Shown piece by piece: positions 1 through 13,047 of a DNA stretch of 64,000 nucleotides. The position numbers and the translations under genes were made by a program. Below the pieces are notes generated by a model that had not been told where the DNA came from, made no database searches, and saw nothing but the letters and a program-made list of their open reading frames with translations. The first letter of the stretch is position 1. Each line of letters opens with the position of its first letter. This stretch comes from Sinonovacula constricta (Eukaryota; Mollusca; Bivalvia; Cardiida; Solecurtidae): the NCBI GenBank assembly GCA_007844125.1, contig CM017569.1:11417686-11481685 (forward strand), in the 5' to 3' direction.

Positions 1-1633
1 GATTTTTTGTCAGAAATTATTTACGCAAATTTGTTTGCTAGAGAATGATATTTGAATTTTAGCGTAAATATTTAAAGTAGGATTGTTTCTTTTGTTTCAA
101 AATGTTGTTCACGAGCAACAAAACTCAGCGTGTCTGTTGTGCTTAACGCCTACCGAAAAATATATAACGTTCTTCTGTCCTGTTCTTGACTTTTTGACTT
201 TATGTTGACAATTATAACGAAATAAGTGAAGATTCAAACGATTTTCAACTAAAGGCAAAAAAGTTTCATCTGAAAACAGACTGAAACTTTTACCATTCGT
301 TTTTACGTTGAACTTTCACTTTACGCTTTTAGAATTATACAATACAATCAATTATATGCTCGTATACAGGCGTCTTCATACACCTAAGTTATATAATCAT
401 ATCATCTTATTAATATTACATTCAGTTTTCTTTCTTAGTTATCAGTATTTCACACGCACAATCGCACATACAAACATACGTACACTTTTACATTTCGTAC
501 AAACATTATCGTATTTCCGTAGAAACAGTATCTTTCATAATAGGGGTTATGTCCTTTGCTTACTAAGTTTTATGTTTAAAGTCAAAAGTAATGACTATAA
601 TCAAATTAAAAAACTCACTATTGAAGCTGTAGTTTTTTTTAATATTTTTCTACAAGTGCTTTAAAATGTTTACATATTATCTTTATGCAACTTGTAATTT
701 GTTCCTTAGTTCATTTTCTTAAAGACCAAATGAATATGAACATTGGGTTTAAATATAAACAATGGATGCTTTTATATTTTCTGAAAAAAGAAAACAAATC
801 AGTTTAATTGAATCGCAGTAGTATTATTGGTTAATTAAGGATAAAGGACAGAAAACAATTATTAAAAGAACTGCATAACAATACAAAGAGCGAAAAGTAA
901 CACATAACGTTCTGGAGCGGTCATTTTGCAAACTAGGTTCTTTTTATGAAGATCATTTTCTGAGAGGCAAGAAACAAGACATGAACCAACTAACAGTTAG
1001 CACTTGCATATGTAATAAATTGTCAACCAAATAGACAGTGTTGTCAAAAAATGCAACTACACATGCAATACTATATATACAAATATTCGAATAAGTGATC
1101 AAAATTAAAATTAATGAATAGAGTATATGCCTATATCTATAGAAATATAAAATCTCATAACATTTAACGTTATTTAACATTTTCGGCTCAGTTTTAAAAC
1201 AATGCTTTTTACATTTTGAGCATTTGCAATCTTCGTACAAATACAAATATGAACACTGTCAAATGTTACATGGTTGTCTTGAGTTCCGTTCGGCTAGGTA
1301 AGGTGCTACGAAAGAAGAAGGAATAAGTATTAATTCCAATTTGTCATAGAGAAGTAATTTTGGTAAGGTCGATATATTATAATTCAGCTTTAAAAGTTGT
1401 CCATTTTCTTTAAATTAGACTTAATGATATTTGAATGATAATTTAAGCTTACAAATAATATGTTGTCTACTACAAATCGACCCATAAACTATACCGCTGT
1501 AAGGAAATATGAACACAGCTTTCTTATGTCCATGGGTACATATTTGTTTGAGAACCTTTAAATACAGGCCAAATTTTTTTTGTAAGAAACAAATTAAAAC
1601 AAATACATAAAGGTATGCATTATCTCGTTCCAG
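1..1633 (+). other. Noncoding, probable Lbx intron (upstream part)
   Basis: AT-rich DNA with no recognisable coding exon. Lbx proteins normally carry an N-terminal region with an Engrailed-homology repressor motif ahead of the homeodomain. No frame here encodes one, so that exon probably lies left of the window and this stretch is intron (inference). The right end has a pyrimidine-biased run closing in CAG at 1631-1633, a usable splice acceptor. Open frames at 308-664 (+) and 953-1246 (-) have biased, low-complexity composition and match nothing I know. Confidence 0.5.
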
Positions 1634-1950
1634 AGAATCCCAATTCCGACCAACACGGCGACTGTCGATCTCAGATTCCGAAGAAGAAGCGGAAAACCCG
1701 AACTGCTTTCACAAACCAGCAGATTTATGAGTTGGAAAAACGGTTCATTATGCAGAAATACCTGACACCGGCAGACAGGGATGAAATCGCTTCCAAACTA
1801 GGACTGTCTTGTGCCCAGGTGATCACGTGGTTTCAAAACCGACGGGCAAAGTTCAAACGAGACATTGACGAGATGAAGAAGGATTCTGGTGTCATCAATC
1901 CGCCGGCATCCATGCATCAAGAAACAGATTCTTGTACAAGTGTAGGTTAG
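1634..1950 (+). CDS. Lbx: Ladybird-class homeobox protein Lbx, 3' exon with homeodomain
   Basis: Encodes a sequence-specific transcription factor, acting in the nucleus, of the NK-linked ladybird family. In other animals the family acts in muscle precursor and neuronal specification. The homeodomain spans bases 1687-1866 (60 residues). Diagnostic residues are Phe8, Leu16, Phe20, Trp48 (1828-1830), Phe49, Asn51 (1837-1839) and Arg53. Position 47 is Thr and position 50 is Gln. The segments RTAFTNQQIYELEKRF, KYLTPADRD and QVITWFQNRRAK match Lbx closely; Thr47 is shared by Lbx and Tlx, but the remainder is Lbx. A basic KKKRK run precedes the domain. After it only about 28 residues follow to TAG at 1948-1950, a short tail compared with vertebrate LBX1. 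An ATG at 1615 is in frame, but a splice acceptor at 1631-1633 (or AG at 1634-1635) fits the family better because the N-terminal region is missing. GTAGGT at 1942-1947 could be a weak donor, so a further 3' exon is not fully excluded. Confidence 0.93.
1687..1866 (+). other. Lbx: Homeodomain (60 residues) of Lbx
   Basis: Three-helix DNA-binding domain placed by aligning Trp48-Phe49-Gln50-Asn51-Arg52-Arg53 with the WFQNRR codons at 1828-1845. No frameshift, stop or missing contact residue is seen, so the domain looks functional. Arg5 of the N-terminal arm (RTAF) is present. Confidence 0.95.
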
Positions 1951-1980
1951 TACAGAAATAACAGAATCATTCGCTGGCGA

Positions 1981-2300
1981 AATAAATACAACCTCAGCCT
2001 GATCAGTGTACCCGCTTCAAATGTGCCATATTGCAGTTTAGATAATGTTACAAAGGGGTTCATAAGTATGTATTTGTAAAATATTGAGTTTACTGTTTGT
2101 TTGATTGCATACATGTATGTTATGTTAAAAAATAATTCAAAACGTCCCCAAGTCTTTACACGGACAGCGACCTTTCCAAGCCGGAATATTTATAGTGTAT
2201 AATGTAAAAGTGTTGTGCTCTGCGATTGACAAGAACAAGAGCATGAACAAATGATTAAATATATTTCATATTTCTAAATTCGGACTGGGCTACAAATAAA
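1981..2300 (+). promoter_or_regulatory. Candidate Lbx 3' UTR with two AATAAA signals
   Basis: AATAAA occurs at 1981-1986, 31 bases after the stop codon, and again at 2295-2300. Either could be the polyadenylation signal of the Lbx transcript. AT-rich DNA yields such hexamers often, so the assignment rests only on position downstream of the stop. Confidence 0.3.
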
Positions 2301-5300
2301 ATGCAATACCGTTTCTTTCCGATTCTGCTATTTTCTTTCAGATTATCCTGTAAGTAATATAGAGTAGCAAAAACACATCTATGCGTCAAAATGTATAACG
2401 GTTAAAACAGAACCATTCATATAACAATTGGATAATTAAATCACCTTGCTTTTGAATGAAATGAATCAAGTTAACGTATGTTTTGAGAAAGAAAGTGTCA
2501 TATAAAAAATCAGTGTTTGTCGTCAGTAGTGCCATTTTTTACAATTATCATTGTCATTTAGTTTGTTCTTACTTGACGCAATGTGCGTTAACCAACTTAT
2601 AGTCTGTTTGTTTCCTCTAAGCATTTATGTCTCTTTCTACAATAGTTGGTATCGTTGCTATCTTAAATTGTACACAACCTATTTAAATAGTATTTTGTAA
2701 CGATAATTGAAGATAATTAATTTTGACAATAAATCTGTATTGACGAATAACGTTGTGTAAGCCACACGTATCGGGCGATTATTCTTGTATTCATTTCTAG
2801 AAATGCCATACGATAAAAATAGCGATTATTATTTATACGTGTTTAACTTATAAATGTTTTGCAAAAATGAACACCACGTATGTTAGCTAGGTAATGTATG
2901 CTCCGATACTACGAATGGAGATTCTGTCTTACCCTGAAACACCGATATGACATTTTTATTGTTATTGTCCCGCCTTCTTTGTTATTTCCTGCCCTAATAA
3001 CCGCTGTTCATTTCATTTGTGTTTCAAATACACAGACCAATAAAAGAAAACTGTGTGTTGAAAACATAGAAAATGTCTTGTTCAATATACCATAGATATC
3101 GTGTGATAAAAAGATCATATTATAATTATTGTTGTTGGCCTTTTATTTTATTCCCAATATCTGTGTCATAGCTTTTAAAATGATGTCTAGAAAGTGGAAA
3201 CAAATATCGTGAAATGGAAAAGTGTATATAAAATCAGATTAATGACAGTTGTAAATGAAACTAAGTGTTAATAATTCACATTATTATTAACTGACATTCC
3301 GTAGATCTTACTAGAAATTAGAACAATTTGAAAAATAATTAAATGCGTGCACAGTGTGTTAATTTCAGGGCCGCCAATCTTGTTGATGCACTTGTGATGC
3401 CAATGTGTATGATCTTTCTTAATTGTACTGTACTGCTCTTTCTATATTCATCTACGTAGACGACGATACGAGTAATAAGTGCAGTTTTTCATGCTTAACT
3501 TTAAAAACTTGTTTACTTAATATTATATTCATACAAATAAACATGTTCTTTTTCAAAAGTATGGAAAAGTAAAGTGTAATTTATTATGTTCCGCCATCAT
3601 TCTAAATAACTTCACTTTCTGTTTAAACTTCATAATACTATAAAATAGAACTAGAGTGTCTGCTGAATGTATTCAGAGTAAATGTTTGCGAGAGCCGCTC
3701 TAAAACAATTCCAGATCCGGTGGGACTACAGTTTTGTCTTGGACATGGAATATATTCAAACAAGCATAGTTTGCATTGATACAATCTGTTATTTATCATA
3801 TCCGTTCAACTGACAACATAAAGGGTTGGCTCTGGAGGTTACTGCTATAAATTAGAAAACAACATAAAATGTTGAATGGACAGTATAAGCCTAAATACTT
3901 CTAAAATGTTAATTCATTTACTTTTTGAATCAACAAAATTAATGCGTCAATTATGACTCAAGCATTTTAAATCACTAAACGTATGAAATATCATGTTTTT
4001 ATAACAGATCTCAATCGACGAAAAGAACATATATTTCTTCTTATAATGCCCAACAATGGTTTGATTAAGTTACTTTGGGCGAAATCCACGCATTTCATTT
4101 CAATAAATCACATTTTATCATACGCTAAGGCATTATGTTATCTATATTTATTAATATGACATTACCATATTTATTTGTATTTCTGCTGTAAACAATTTTT
4201 AGTGTAACATTGATAAAAAGTAATTATGTATACACTGCAAGTAAGACACGATAATATATGTCTGTCTCTAGCCGGTCAATTAATCAATGGATTTATATTG
4301 TTCTTGTCAGATTTACTTTTATGGAGCGTTTCACGTTTCCAAATTGTCAAAAAAAAAAAAAAAACAATCCTATAACCACAAAAGAAGTGAACAAGCAATG
4401 TTGAATGTGTCTTGAAAATATTTTTGTCGTATATAAAAGCTGGGTCCATCTTTGATGTTATTTTAGTGCAATATAAATCCTGAAATTCTAAGGAATGGGA
4501 AAGATTGAAATGACAATGAATCAGTTAATATCTAAATCAATTTAAGTTTAAAAATTGCATGTGAAGTTTCAAATTAAGAAAGAAATAATTTAAGATTAGG
4601 TTGAATGTCCTTTAATATTTGTAATCTCTTTTCTAAAACAGTACATTATTGAGACTATATAGTGTTTAGGCGCTGTTAAAAGGGGGTGACACATTATTTG
4701 CTTCAAAGTGAATAACCCTTAGGAAGAAGAGGCGTATTTATATAATAGCTTATTTATACAAATGTAGAAAAGACTGGCCTTGTTTAGCCCGAACCATCCC
4801 CAGAGCACGAAGCCACCCAGAAGGTACGGCGTGAGTACACCAGCATCTATACAATCATTTTATCAGCGTAAATTTGAGCACGGCAAAAAGGTAAGTATAA
4901 ATTATGACTAATAATAATATTCTGGTTGCTCTTTTAAGTATCAATTGTGAATATTTCAAGATGGTATCTTGACAGCATGGAGAGGCTGAAACAGCACTGA
5001 TTTACGGCATCTTGCCCGGGGGTCCACCATAAGCGGGGACCCGTTCAACTCATTGTTACCCATGATATAAGGGGACATTGCTGCATACCTTCTCATAAGA
5101 TAAAATCGCTGGATATTTCCATAGAAGGTCGGATGACTAACATTTGTGGTTGACCGTGTTCTGACTTGGCTTTCCATTAGCCAAAGAGTGCTTTTCAATA
5201 TTTTATAACAAGTGTGTCGTTTAGGAAACTGTAAATGGTATGTTGACAATATTTAAAATAAATGGAGAATATATCGGGTAACATAATGTTAATGATCAGA

Positions 5301-8300
5301 CTAGTGTGCAAAATTAAAAAAAACTTATTAAGTATACGTCATCATCTGGAACATTTTGTTTCAATTTGATTTGTTTTCTCGTCACTGTTTGTCCTCGAGG
5401 TAGTGCAAGGTGTAATTCGGTTTAAGCATCTAGTCGCATCTTTTACAGACTGATCCTTTCTAAATAATGGTTTGTCTCAAGGTTATTGTCTCCTGAACAT
5501 TCAGCTGGCATGTGTTTATCTTGTCTAGTGATTTTACATCGAGTTTAATAAATGCTGCAATCTTCAATACTCATAGGGCCTTAGCATATTTTCTTCTTGA
5601 GAAGGGTGCCTGGTTAAGGACTTGGCACAAAGAAGAAGAAACACTGACCAAGCAGTGTTTGACTCTAAGTAAGCGATAGTCCATGTGTCCACCTCAAATT
5701 GTGTCTGGCCATTCCACACATCCATTGTGCTCCACTTATATCATGCACTCGCCTTTTCGCAATTCATGTTCATAAACTATTTCACGTAAGTTCTTTCAAT
5801 AGTATGAAAATAGTATTTTCGGCATTTAACTTAAACAGAATAAATTTTGCAAAACATTGTTGAAAGTAAACATCTCCTTTTTAAAGTTGTCACCTTAGGT
5901 TGACGTAAAGGTACTAAAGTTTACCAGCTGGAAATATATTTTATTCTTGTTAAAGAATCTAACCGTATTAAATAAAAGCAACAAAAAATTTCAGACTGTT
6001 GAAATTTAGTCTGTCGCGCAGTAGGTTAACATGTCATATTATAGATGAAAATAAAAGCAATATATAACAATTCAACCCAAAACAATTCCTAAATACCACA
6101 ACTTGTTATCGCAGTGGTTCGTTAAACTATTTCATGAGTGATTACACCATGTCCAACCTTGTTGTCTGCAATGCCTACTGCAACAACAGTTCCATTAGAA
6201 TTATAGCTTGATGTTGTTACCATTAGCAACAATCAATGTTCTGACAATCATACTGTTGCCCCGTCAGGCATTGTTCTTTTTGCAGCAAGCGTGATCTGAA
6301 AATAGAATAGCTGGTAGCTGCAATGACAAAAATGTAAAATCTCGATTTCTGGCGTAATCCCGAGGATACATCGCAATAAATCGCATGAAATCAGCGCCAC
6401 ATTGCGGACAAGCTGCAAGATAAGGACGAAATAAGACGGTCGTTTGACAGGGTAGCATTTAACTCTTAACCTGCCAAGTCGGCATTGATCAGGTTTTCTG
6501 CAAATCGGGTAGATCCAGATCAGCTAGCTGATTGTATAATCAGAAGCCTGAATGTTTGAAGCTCTTATGCCTTGTTCTCTTTGCATGGAGTTTGCTAGAT
6601 AATATTCATACGTGTGTATGGCTCAGTAATAAGTGTAGCATGCAAAGGATTTATTTCTATTGTGGTCTTGATTTAGAGACCGGGATTACGCAATAAAGTA
6701 AGATAACTATCACCAGCTTCTTCAGTTTCATTTTCTATAGATCATTACTGAGAGAACTAAACTGCCGTAGCGAAAAGCAAACACCGCCGTAAACCATATG
6801 CAGATTATTATGCGTTGCAGTCTTTAATTCATACTAAATGATATGCAGATATGATAATTCAATAAGACATTTCTTTTTAATATCTTTAAAATGTACGTCT
6901 GCCAATGCAGTTGAATTTAAAGGTTTTAACAAGTTTAATTCAAAATTGGTACAGCCTGAGAAATTTAAAAGAGATGGTTGATAATAATAGTAATTTTCTT
7001 TATTTCTGTTTCTTCTTTGTCTTTCTTCAGACAAAAGAACGAAGTGTCTAGAAGTAAAGACCAAGGTTGGTAAGCGAGTATATTGCACTACAGTCATTAA
7101 TACCTATTTATCAAAATGGTTCTGCTTTTGTTTTGCGCTTGACCTATTTCCCTTTCTAGGTAATGCTGAGTAAGTCTTAATTTAAAGCAAACAATTCCAC
7201 ATTAAGCAATATAAACAGAAAAAGAATGACATCATAATTCTACAAGCAGTGTTCTGTTTTACCTTTTTGATTTATTTGTTCTTGGTTTAACTTATTAATA
7301 AGTGTAAGAAACGTATCAGCTTTAAAACATGCTTGAAATGCATTTTTTAAACTTTGACCCAATCCTGACCCAATCCTTATTTAAAATCTCTAAATTTTTA
7401 TCATATATTGACTGATTTAGCCAAATTTCTTGTATTAGTAAACATTTTATTTTACTGAGCATAATATTTATTACATTGTATTCAAGGTTTATAATTGCAG
7501 TGTATTTCTTCTTGCACCTTACTCCTTTTAAGGAAAAATACTCATAATTCGCGCACTGTCAAATACTTCTGCAACGACCTGTTATTTTCTTCTTTAAAAC
7601 ACTATCAAACCCAGTTTCTTTTCATCGGCATTTTCTTGTAATATAAATTTGTAGACAGCACCCTATTTGAAAACGCATAAACCACGTATGTCAGATGCAT
7701 TATAATAGCACATTTGTATCTAAAAGACCTTGCATCATGTTATGTGCTAACTGTCAACGCGAATTCGTTATGGTATGTGTATTTAGAATTCTTACTGAAC
7801 CTCCTTTTGCTGTAAGTTTGTGAAATAAAGATCTAATATATAGGTTGCTTAAATGTGTTTCGTCTGTTCCATACAAGTGGACTAAAATAAAAAAATCTTA
7901 CATGCGTCTCTCAATATTGTTATATTTTGCGATTCATATTATATATATTCCAATATACGAAAGGTATAAGATTTTTTCTTATTCTTTTTAAAAAAAAATA
8001 AATGGTTATGTAAAAGTTTATTAACTTATGTCAATATAATTTAAACTAAAGACTCTTCTAGTGTGCGTCTTTTAAAAGAAAAACAATTTGTATATCGGCG
8101 ATACTAATCTAAAAAGTTTTAACCTACTTATGACACAAACAGAAATAAAAGGAACAGTACAACGTAAAGTTAATAAAACGCTGTCTTTGAATATTACTTA
8201 AATTATTTCCTATAAATGAACATTTATAAGATCCGCGCATATTGTAAAAAAAAACAACACTGATTTAAATATGTTTAATTGATTTTTATAATTGATATGG

Positions 8301-9452
8301 CGCGTGTTTATCGTAAGCAGGATTCGATGGATGCAAACCGTTCTTGAATAACATTTGGACCGAATATTATTAATGCTATATTGTTCGCATAATGGTATTC
8401 AATACATGTAGTAAATATGTTCTGTCAGAATCTACACAACCTACATGTCAACCTTGCAACTTAAACTGATATTACAGCGGAACCGCGTGAAGCGTCTGTG
8501 ATTGAAGTGAACTGAATGGAATTCTTTGTGTTTAATGAATGTTATAAAATTACCCACTTAGTGTTAAAATGAGGTTTCTCGTTGACACGTTTTGAACAAG
8601 ATAACTCCTGCCAACATTCTTGCTTAAATCATGATTTGCCTCGCTTGCCTTTTGTTTATGGTTTCATAGCGAGTCTCGGTTTAGTTGTATTTATATTTAC
8701 TAACATGGATATTGTATTCACCATGTGCTCTGCTTTAAAATGGAGACGAACCGACTGCAAGATGCAACATTAAAATTATACATTAAATGTTTAACCAGTT
8801 CATCTAATTAAATATTACACCACAGAAAATTCTCAGCTGTACACCTTTAACATATTGCTTTAAATGACAGTTAACTGATATCGAAAGCAAAGTAATAATT
8901 CTGGAATATCTGCCTCTCTCGAAAAGCAAAAACATCCGCATTTTTTATTCAGGTAAAAAAAAACTTTGCTACAAAATTGCAACTTGTTTGCATGTCCGAT
9001 CTCTAACAAATATAAAGAGCTTTAAACTCATGCTATCTTCTTATTGGCTACAACCTTTCTAAATGACATGACATAAAATGCACTGACTTAAATATAAAAA
9101 AGCGATATTTGTCATACATGCTTTGTTGCCAAAGCAAATAAAAGAATTACAATATAATTGACAACGTTTTACGTCAAACTGCCAAAGATTGCTTTTCACA
9201 TTTTACTTTTTTTTCTATTTATACACTCAGAGAAACAACCTACCCAGACTGATAGTCAAAAAAAACATTTGTCGGGATCAAAATTCCATAAATGTCATTA
9301 ACGCAGTCTTTAGTGTCAATGTCAGTGTCACAGCCCTGCATCATGCAACAGTTTTGTTACACTGGTGTCGGCTGCGACAAATGCTGTCTTGATTGCTCGA
9401 AACCTACTACATTATTGTTAGCACATGCAAATTCTTAGTCTTACCTGAACAG
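2301..9452. other. AT-rich noncoding region
   Basis: No supported gene. Short open frames at 2898-3095 (+), 6264-6458 (-), 6834-7097 (-) and 8582-8773 (+, non-ATG start) lack family resemblance, good start context or exon boundaries. A poly-A run lies near 4350-4366. The patch at about 4956-5249 is less AT-rich and open for 97 codons on the minus strand. It looks more like a conserved noncoding block than a gene, though conservation is untested. Confidence 0.6.
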
Positions 9453-9726
9453 GAGGCCCCGGGTTCGATCCCGGGCCGCGACATACCAAAGTCGTTAAAA
9501 ATGGTAGTGGTATAGCTCCCTTGCTAACGCTCAAGCAAATATAACAGTAGTTCCACGACTGGTTGGCCCGGTGTCAGGATAATGTGACTGGGTGTTGGTA
9601 TCATGCCAGGTGTTAACGGCATGCTATACACAGTGAAGGCAGCACTATATCTGCTTCAAGTGGACACCGTCTCCAGATAACTGAAATACTGTTGATGGGA
9701 CGATAAACCCAATAAACAAGCAAACA
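9453..9726 (+). mobile_element. tRNA-derived SINE, 5'-truncated copy (family 1)
   Basis: A non-autonomous retroposon that depends on a LINE reverse transcriptase. The copy begins inside the tRNA-like head: the pol III B box GGTTCGATCCC is at 9462-9472, but the A-box half is missing. The body then matches the reverse complement of 60580-60830 almost base for base, including the stretches around GGTTGGCCCGGTGTCAGG and GTGAAGGCAGCACTATATCTG. It ends in an A-rich tail near 9700-9726. The 5' truncation is typical of incomplete reverse transcription. It lies downstream of the minus-strand reading frame at 9913-10146. Confidence 0.88.
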
Positions 9727-9912
9727 AACTTACCTGAACATACATATGTGTATGTCATTAGACTTAATGCTATATACTCAGTGCAAAGTGTGCATCTTCC
9801 TAATCAGACATCTACAATCGGGAGCGAGCTGATCTGGATATGCACTATTTGCCTTAGCTGAATTAAGGCGAGCTTAACAGGTTAAACAATTGTCTACTTG
9901 TATAATGTTTGA

Positions 9913-10146
9913 TCATGTCAAGATATACTGGCTTCTTGCGAGATGTTTCACAAAGATTTCCGTCGTCTTTTGTTTGGGGTCTTCTCTGAAGGCAAAAGGG
10001 GTCAGGTAATTCACTTTGTAAGTTTGTAGTTTTGCTTTTTGTTCTTTTCGGTCTTCCTCGGTGTTACTTAAAGCAGCTGTTTCGTCGTCGAGACAAAAAC
10101 AACCACCAAGGAAAAAAAGATAACAAATAACGTTCACCGCCGCCAT
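9913..10146 (-). CDS. Putative small secreted protein or signal-peptide first exon (77 codons)
   Basis: Reads leftward from ATG at 10144-10146 to TGA at 9913-9915. The start context is strong (G at -3, G at +4: GACATGG). Residues 1-18 (MAAVNVICYLFFLGGCFC) look like a signal peptide with a cleavage-permissive Gly-Cys-Phe-Cys end. The rest is hydrophilic and rich in Glu, Lys and Asp, with composition unlike AT-rich random translation. No domain is recognised and there is no cysteine after the signal. No strong splice donor is visible; weak ones include GTGAAT near 10013-10018. It may therefore be a complete 77-residue microprotein or a first exon. Upstream (right) there is a CCAAT-like motif near 10183 and a TATA-like AAATATAAG near 10240, both read on the minus strand. 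Function unknown. Confidence 0.4.
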   Translation of the reverse strand: MAAVNVICYLFFLGGCFCLDDETAALSNTEEDRKEQKAKLQTYKVNYLTPFAFREDPKQKTTEIFVKHLARSQYILT

Positions 10147-12705
10147 GTCTGCCAGGGTCGTGTCACTTTCCTTGTTTCACAATTGGCCTTAGTGGTTGCG
10201 TTGTGTGTAAACTGGTGTCGTTTTTTTTAACTGTTTGCTTATATTTTATTTATGTTATATTCTCGCGTCATGGTTTATTGGTCAGGCTTGGAGCATGAAT
10301 TTAGATAGACCCAAGTACCATTGGATAATTGTATGTACTGTTACACGGTCTGTACGCTTTATTCGCCATTTTTACTCGAGTAGGAAGTCCTAGACTAAAT
10401 CAAGAAGAGTGTAACCAAATGATGCAACAGATAGTGCTCACACAAATTAAAATGTCAGTATTGATGCCCATTATAATACCAAAATATATTTCCAATGTAT
10501 AAACATAAATATAATACAAGTTTAAATAAAAACACATTGTAGAAACTTTTCACACCCAGCGTGAAAAAGACAGTCACGGAATTAGTTTAAAAAGTTATCA
10601 TTTTACACGGTCTTGATTTATTTTAACGTCAATAAACATATTATGTTTTAAGATTAAATAAGCACAATGGATACTCTCGACTCGACCTCCAGCCTCTAAT
10701 GGTATCATTTAATGCAATACTATTTCTGTAGTCATTGTAATACACAATCGTCATGCAAGTGCTTGTAATTTAATATTTTACATCTACAGGGCTCTTACCT
10801 TTATCTACGTGCAAACGATTTGTTAAAGCACCATCACATAATGAAATAGAATGATGAAAAAAGCAGAAAACAAATAGTATACACATGAAAAAAGACACAC
10901 GAATACGTACATGTCGGCATCTAGTGTAAAGCAGAAAATTGGACAAAATTAATTACCATATTATATAGTTTGCTTTATCATTTAAGTCCAATTGGCCGAT
11001 AGTTGGGATTCAGTTTGTCTGTAAATGATGTTCGATTACAATATATGTTAGTTAACGTGCATGTTCGACAAAAACAAAAACAAATACATCTCTTGCTCAT
11101 TGTGGAAAATTCGTCGTATCAATTATAAAAGTTTCTTAAATTAATTGTTAATTATAAATATGTGTGTATTTTAGATCCACATTTTGCCCGAGCCTGGTCA
11201 ATATATGCTTAGCAGGTTAGGAATCGGTTAAAGATCGTGGAAACTGAATTAAAGAAGTAAATATACGTGTAATTTAACTTGCTTACATTGTCAGTCACAG
11301 CTGGTGTTTGCTCAAAACCTTAATTTTTACTAGTTTGGCTATTGTTTTCCAAGGACAGAATCTCCAAAGTGCATTATTTGTGATGCTCTAATATGCAAGT
11401 TTAATTATTTTATATAATTGGTACTTTTATACATAAAACAACTATTATGTAAGAGCTTTTGGAATTAACATTAAATATAAATATTAAAATAGATCTACTT
11501 TGATCCCAATTTGAAAGTTTTGTAGAAGTCACATCATTACTAAAACGATGTAAAAAAGAGACAGCTGCTAAGAGCATAATCATGGCATAGTTATTTTTCC
11601 TCTTGTCTTGTTTTTGCGGCACATTTGAAATGCACTTTAAATTGTTTTATTATTATTATTTTTTACTGTCTATATGCCATATGTATTGACAATATACGTT
11701 ATCACCAGTCACGATTTTATATAATTGCAACAATTTACGCTCGTAAAGTGCAGCTTGGGTGTTTCCTATTACAATATGGTGCTGTGGTACAAATCAACAG
11801 GTGGCGTGACAATCATGCTAGGCTGAAACAAAGCTAATATATTTCTTGATTACTATCTTCTACGTGGAAATACATGAATGCTATGAAGTCATTCGTTTTA
11901 GTAATATTTTGGTGTTGAATCAATGCTTAATTGTGTGTCTTTATGTTTTTATTTAAAGTTAATATATTTATTTGCCAATATTTGTCGCCAAAACTTCACG
12001 TTGAAAAACAGGTCTTTATCATTTTTCTTTATATGTGAATAAATAGTTGAACTTGTTTCTTCATGTTTTTCTTTTTCATAGATATCTTTGATGAAAACTG
12101 TACGTCTTGTTGAAAAATATGCCCTTTTTGGAATGAAGTAATGACAGCGTACTGTCACCAAACTTGTTGTCCTTTTGACGGACGTGTGTCAAACCTAATG
12201 TAATTATATTACATACTCTCCGTTATTTAATTTGTTTTGTTTAATCAGTAGGACTGATTAAAATGGTATAACTTGACAATGTTTTGCAAGTGTGTTTTTA
12301 TGCATTTTATGTCGGAGTATTCGTTAAGGAACAAATGTGCCAAAGGCATGGCTGAAATCTACACAAAAAATAATTAATTAATAGCAAACATTTAAAATAA
12401 AAAGAAGTAACATAACTTTAAAACATTTTTTGTTGTTGACAAAAATCCTTTTAAAGACCATTATTATTTAAACTTTTATAAAAGAATATAACATAACATA
12501 GCTATAAATTATTCGAAAAAATGTAGTAGTGACCTACATGATGTTTGTTTTAAAAGAAATGATGCTGTGTAGCGTGAGGAATTCTACAGAACAAGGTAAA
12601 AATATCATTTCCGCAACTATTCCTGTTCAATTATTCGAATTGACTATTGTCGGAAACTCTCTTTGGGATTAACCCATGGAGGGTTATATTGGTTAAATAT
12701 CTTAA
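10147..12705. other. AT-rich noncoding region
   Basis: About 2.5 kb with no supported coding sequence. The first 120 bases may be the promoter and 5' UTR of the minus-strand frame ending at 10146. Frames at 11410-11622 (-), 11625-11837 (+) and 11949-12161 (-) are AT-driven and unrecognised. Confidence 0.55.
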
Positions 12706-13047
12706 AGATGGTATCCGACAGTTTGCCGACATCTTATATATGAAACATTATCAGTGAATAAGAACGACCGGGATCCCTGCTAAAAAGAGACATCGAAGTC
12801 GCAGCGGATGGCGTGGATGAACTAAAACATTAGTGGTCACGTGGTTTTCTTAGTTTTTTTAAAAAAGGCTAACTCTGCGGCGTGGCTCAGATAGGAAATA
12901 CATGTTTGTAATGACGATTATGGCGTCATGGTTTCCTTTTCATACAGGTGTAGGACAGTAAACAGCATTACGAGATCTGTTCATAAAACAATGGTTTACT
13001 TGGATGTATAATGAAAATATTTTGGTCCAAACTGGTTGATACCACCT
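12706..13047. mobile_element. MITE with TTAA target duplication, copy 1 (342 bp)
   Basis: A non-autonomous inverted-repeat DNA transposon. The left end AGATGGTATCCGACAGTTT is mirrored at the right end, which reads AAACTGGTTGATACCACCT. It is flanked by TTAA at 12702-12705 and at 13048-13051. The subterminal right sequence around AAATATTTTGGTCCAAACT is shared with the copy ending at 14762. TTAA target choice is characteristic of piggyBac-type elements, but these ends do not begin with the usual CCC, so the superfamily is inferred. No transposase is encoded. Confidence 0.82.

Noticed and set aside
4956..5249. 97-codon minus frame
   Set aside because: No family resemblance or start context; more likely a GC-balanced noncoding block.
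8582..8773. 63-codon plus frame with a hydrophobic segment
   Set aside because: Starts at TTG rather than ATG and has no supporting context.
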